The notes below the pieces were generated by a model. It had not been told where the DNA came from. It ran no database searches and saw only the letters and a program-made list of their open reading frames with translations. Below, piece by piece: positions 20,456 through 22,967 of a DNA stretch of 22,967 bases. Origin of the DNA: a virus; IMG/VR virus record IMGVR_UViG_3300009412_000043, positions 1-22,967 of that record. One strand, 5' to 3'. The position numbers and the translations under genes were made by a program. Each line of letters begins with the position of its first letter. Within the stretch, counting starts at the first letter, position 1.

Positions 20456-21199
20456 TTGGCCCGCAACGTCTCCCTGCTGAAGCTGCTCACCGACTTGCGG
20501 GCCGAAACCCGCACGTCGAGCAATCCCGCGCACAATGCTGGCGCCCGGGACATGCAGGTGCAGCTTCTGCAGCGGACTCAGGAGTGGCTCTACGACGAGC
20601 ATGATTGGGCCTTCTTGCGGGTCGAGCGGTACACCGATCTTCAAGCCGGTCAGCGGTATTATGCGCCGCCGAGCGACATGGATATCGACCGAGTCGAGCG
20701 TCTCGACGTTCGGTGGGGCCAGGATTGGCTCAAGCTTCACTACGGCATCGAGAACTCCCACCTGGCGCTGTATGACAGCGACCTCGACGTTCGGTCGTGG
20801 CCAGTCACGCGGTGGGAGATATACGAGGGCGAGCAGATCGAAATGTGGCCCATCCCCGCTAACGACGGGGATCGTTACCTCAATCCGTCGTCAACTTCGA
20901 TCGAGGGGCGGCTGCGCTTCACGGGCATCCGCAACCTACGGCCTCTGGTCGACGACGAGGATCGCGCGGATCTCGACGACAGGCTGATCGTCCTCTACGC
21001 CGCCGCGGAGATGCTGCAGGCCGATGGGGCCAAGGACGCGGAGTCGAAAGCCTCCGCCGCCCGGGCCCGGCTGAAAAGCATCCGCGGGAACATGAGCAAG
21101 GTGAAGTCCTTCCAGTTGTTTGGCGCGGGTGAACCCGAGACGGAGAAGCGTCGGCCCTACATCCCGTCCGTGCATTATCGGGATCGGGAGACCGGCTGA
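20456..21199 (+). CDS. Head-tail adaptor (P22 gp4 / SU10-adaptor-like)
   Basis: The 247-residue protein starts at a TTG, supported by GGAG seven bases upstream and the absence of a suitable ATG. The helical N-terminus (LLKLLTDLRAETRTSSNPAH, then a QLLQRTQEWLYDEHDW helix) matches the start of podovirus adaptors that dock under the portal. A beta-rich middle and a C-terminal helical, basic end follow. It would form the upper tail ring. Its stop shares one base with the next start. Confidence 0.72.
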   Translation: MARNVSLLKLLTDLRAETRTSSNPAHNAGARDMQVQLLQRTQEWLYDEHDWAFLRVERYTDLQAGQRYYAPPSDMDIDRVERLDVRWGQDWLKLHYGIENSHLALYDSDLDVRSWPVTRWEIYEGEQIEMWPIPANDGDRYLNPSSTSIEGRLRFTGIRNLRPLVDDEDRADLDDRLIVLYAAAEMLQADGAKDAESKASAARARLKSIRGNMSKVKSFQLFGAGEPETEKRRPYIPSVHYRDRETG

Positions 21200-22641
21200 T
21201 GGGCACGATCTGGGTCCGCAGCTTCTCCGGCGGGCTGGACGTTCGCCGGATCGCGGAAACCTCGGCAGGCGGCACGCTTCTTCTCGGCCGGGACGGGCAC
21301 ATCAACCGCGGCGAGGAGTTCGAGCAGCGCAGCACCTTCCAGCAGCAGTACGTTCTGCCCTTGGGAACGACGAAAGGCTTCGCTGGCACACCGGCCGGTA
21401 TTTTCGTCTTCGGCCACCAAGCCAGCCAGACGGGCATCCCCGCCGGGGTCAGCTACCAGCAGATCGCCGCCCCTTCCGGCGCCGCGCTCGTCGCCGTGCC
21501 GTATGCGACTCTCTATCAGGGCAAGCTGCTGGTGTTGGGTGAGTTTGCGGACGGGACGACCTACGTCTTCTATGATGGCACGCGCGTTTCGGACGTCAAC
21601 GCCCCGCCCAACGCCAACCCTCTCGACGTCCCGACCGCGCTGCTGACCTACAGGCAGAAGGCCTTCGTCACGGCCGGCGCGTCGCTATACAACAGCGCGA
21701 TCCTCGACCCCCTCGACTTCGGGGCCGGGTCGGGCGTGGGCACGGCCGTGATCGACATGTCGACCCATGCCGAGGGCGCCGAGGCGCTGACAGGCATCGC
21801 CCGCTACGACGATTTCGCAGCGATCTTCAGCCGAAATGTGATCCAGATATGGTTTCTCGACCCGGACCCGGCACTCTCCCGTCAGGTCCAGGTGCTCAAC
21901 AACACCGGCGCGCTGGCGCCGCGCAGCATCACACAGTTTGGTGACGGCGACGTGTTCTACCTCGACCGGTCGGGCGTCCGAAGTCTTCGGGCCCGGGACA
22001 GCAGCAACAGCGCCGCGACGACCGATATCGGCAGCGCCATCGACCCCCTGCTGCGCGGCTATCTGGACGACGCGGACCCGTCCGTCATGCGCGCGGCGCA
22101 AGGTCTGATCGAGCCGCGTGACGGCAGGTTCTGGCTTCTGCTCGGCGGCACGATATACGTCCTCAGTTTTTTCCGGGCGTCCAAGGTGAGCGCCTGGACG
22201 ACGTATGAACCGGGTTTCACCGTGGACAGCATGTTTGTCCGCGACGAGGTGGTCTGGCTGCGCTCCGGCGATACGCTCTACACCTTTGGCGACATCAACG
22301 GGGCCCCGGTCTACGACAGCAGCGTGCAGGCCGAGTGCTGGCTGCCCTACCTCGACGCCGACCAGCCGTTCCGGGGCAAGAACCTCGAGGCCGTCGATGC
22401 CGCGCTGCGCGGTGAGTGGGAGATCCGCATCGGCATGGACCTGGCGGCGCCGGAGGTCTCGGACCTCGTGGCGCGGGTCGACGCGACGACCTACAACCAG
22501 CAGCGCATCCGAACGCGGGGCAAGGCCACGCATTTCAGCCTCCGGTTCAAGGCAAGGGCCCCTGCGTCGCCCACTGCGCCGGCGATTATCTCGTCATGCG
22601 TGATGCATTTCGAGCGCGATGCGCAGGAGGACAGCGGATGA
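21199..22641 (+). CDS. Tail nozzle / P22 gp10-like tail-closure protein
   Basis: The 480-residue product lies right after the adaptor gene. Its sequence is a run of short beta strands with recurring Y-V-F-Y, I-W-F-L and W-L-L-L-type strands. This is consistent with the beta-propeller-like nozzle proteins that extend the short tail and to which fibres attach. Segments such as RYDDFAAIFSRNVIQIWFL and GDTLYTFGDINGAPVYDSS fit propeller blades. No catalytic motif is seen. The start is coupled to the adaptor stop; the end overlaps the next gene as ATGA. Confidence 0.72.
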   Translation: MGTIWVRSFSGGLDVRRIAETSAGGTLLLGRDGHINRGEEFEQRSTFQQQYVLPLGTTKGFAGTPAGIFVFGHQASQTGIPAGVSYQQIAAPSGAALVAVPYATLYQGKLLVLGEFADGTTYVFYDGTRVSDVNAPPNANPLDVPTALLTYRQKAFVTAGASLYNSAILDPLDFGAGSGVGTAVIDMSTHAEGAEALTGIARYDDFAAIFSRNVIQIWFLDPDPALSRQVQVLNNTGALAPRSITQFGDGDVFYLDRSGVRSLRARDSSNSAATTDIGSAIDPLLRGYLDDADPSVMRAAQGLIEPRDGRFWLLLGGTIYVLSFFRASKVSAWTTYEPGFTVDSMFVRDEVVWLRSGDTLYTFGDINGAPVYDSSVQAECWLPYLDADQPFRGKNLEAVDAALRGEWEIRIGMDLAAPEVSDLVARVDATTYNQQRIRTRGKATHFSLRFKARAPASPTAPAIISSCVMHFERDAQEDSG

Positions 22642-22967
22642 TCGGGGTCCGACTCGTTCTCGATCGGGACGAAGACGCAATCATGGACCTCTTCGCGCTG
22701 CACGCCGCCGAGTTCGGCGCGCACCTTGGCTTTGACCCGGAAACGGCCCGGGCGTGTCTGCACCAGTCGCTCGACGTCGGCAGCCCGGTCTGCTTCGTCG
22801 CGGAGGAAGACGGCGCGCTTCTGGGCTACATCACGGGTCGGATCTGCGGCTACACTTTCACGACTGGCCATTTCGTCCAGCATGAGTTATTATTTGTCCG
22901 ACCCGAAAAGCGCGGCACTCGGGCGGCCGTCAAGCTGATAGACGAGTTTATCCGGTGGGGTTCCACG
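22638..22967 (+). CDS. GNAT-family N-acetyltransferase, partial
   Basis: This gene starts in an ATGA overlap with the nozzle gene and runs off the window after 110 codons. The visible part has the GNAT layout: an N-terminal helix-strand region, a strand with VCFVAEEDGALLGYITGR, then motif A, FVRPEKRGTRAAVKLIDEFI. The R-x-x-x-A-A segment would bind acetyl-CoA phosphate. It would transfer an acetyl group to an unknown amine. Acetyltransferases are known within podovirus tail and internal-protein modules, where their substrates are mostly unknown. Confidence 0.85.
   Translation, partial: MIGVRLVLDRDEDAIMDLFALHAAEFGAHLGFDPETARACLHQSLDVGSPVCFVAEEDGALLGYITGRICGYTFTTGHFVQHELLFVRPEKRGTRAAVKLIDEFIRWGST

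Overview
This window is almost entirely the genome of a tailed phage with a short-tailed (podovirus-type) virion. The portal is followed by scaffold, major capsid protein, a head-tail adaptor and a nozzle-like protein. No tape measure, sheath or long-tail tube gene is visible. The DNA is G+C rich by eye. The first 117 bases read on the minus strand as an EamA/DMT transporter of the kind found in alphaproteobacteria, which suggests a Rhodobacteraceae-like host (inference). No integrase, repressor, tRNA or CRISPR array was found, so lifestyle cannot be decided.

Layout. (1) 1-117: fragment of a bacterial transporter gene, joined near 118-123 to a 5'-truncated phage RepA-like helicase gene. (2) 133-1888, plus strand: helicase, Dam-like adenine methyltransferase and a small Fis-like helix-turn-helix protein, closed by an intrinsic terminator. 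(3) 1953-2671: non-coding, enclosed by two terminators that point into it. It holds ten copies of CGGAAGT and is the best replication-origin candidate. (4) 2727-5417, minus strand: ten small genes of unknown function, three of them tiny membrane proteins, with many start/stop overlaps. This looks like an early, host-facing accessory cluster. (5) 5418-5577: divergent control region. (6) 5578 to the end, plus strand: terminase small subunit, a densely hairpinned spacer, an AP2/HNH endonuclease, a promoter-terminator pair, tailspike, lysis genes (membrane proteins, T7-lysozyme-type amidase, overlapping spanins), two related tail fibres, terminase large subunit, portal, scaffold, capsid, a probable Acb2/Tad1-type anti-defence protein, adaptor, nozzle and a GNAT acetyltransferase that runs off the window.

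How it fits together. Helicase and iteron region would serve replication, with the methyltransferase marking the DNA. The minus-strand cluster is probably expressed early. The plus-strand block packages DNA, builds the particle and lyses the cell. Late control may involve a promoter placed just before a terminator (6923-7047) and a recurring dyad motif in the few late intergenic gaps.

Most unusual features: the host/phage junction at the left edge; three cases in which a single gene is bracketed by direct repeats that carry the stop, ribosome site and start of the gene border; the iteron region protected by terminators; and the six-hairpin spacer between the terminase small subunit and the HNH gene.
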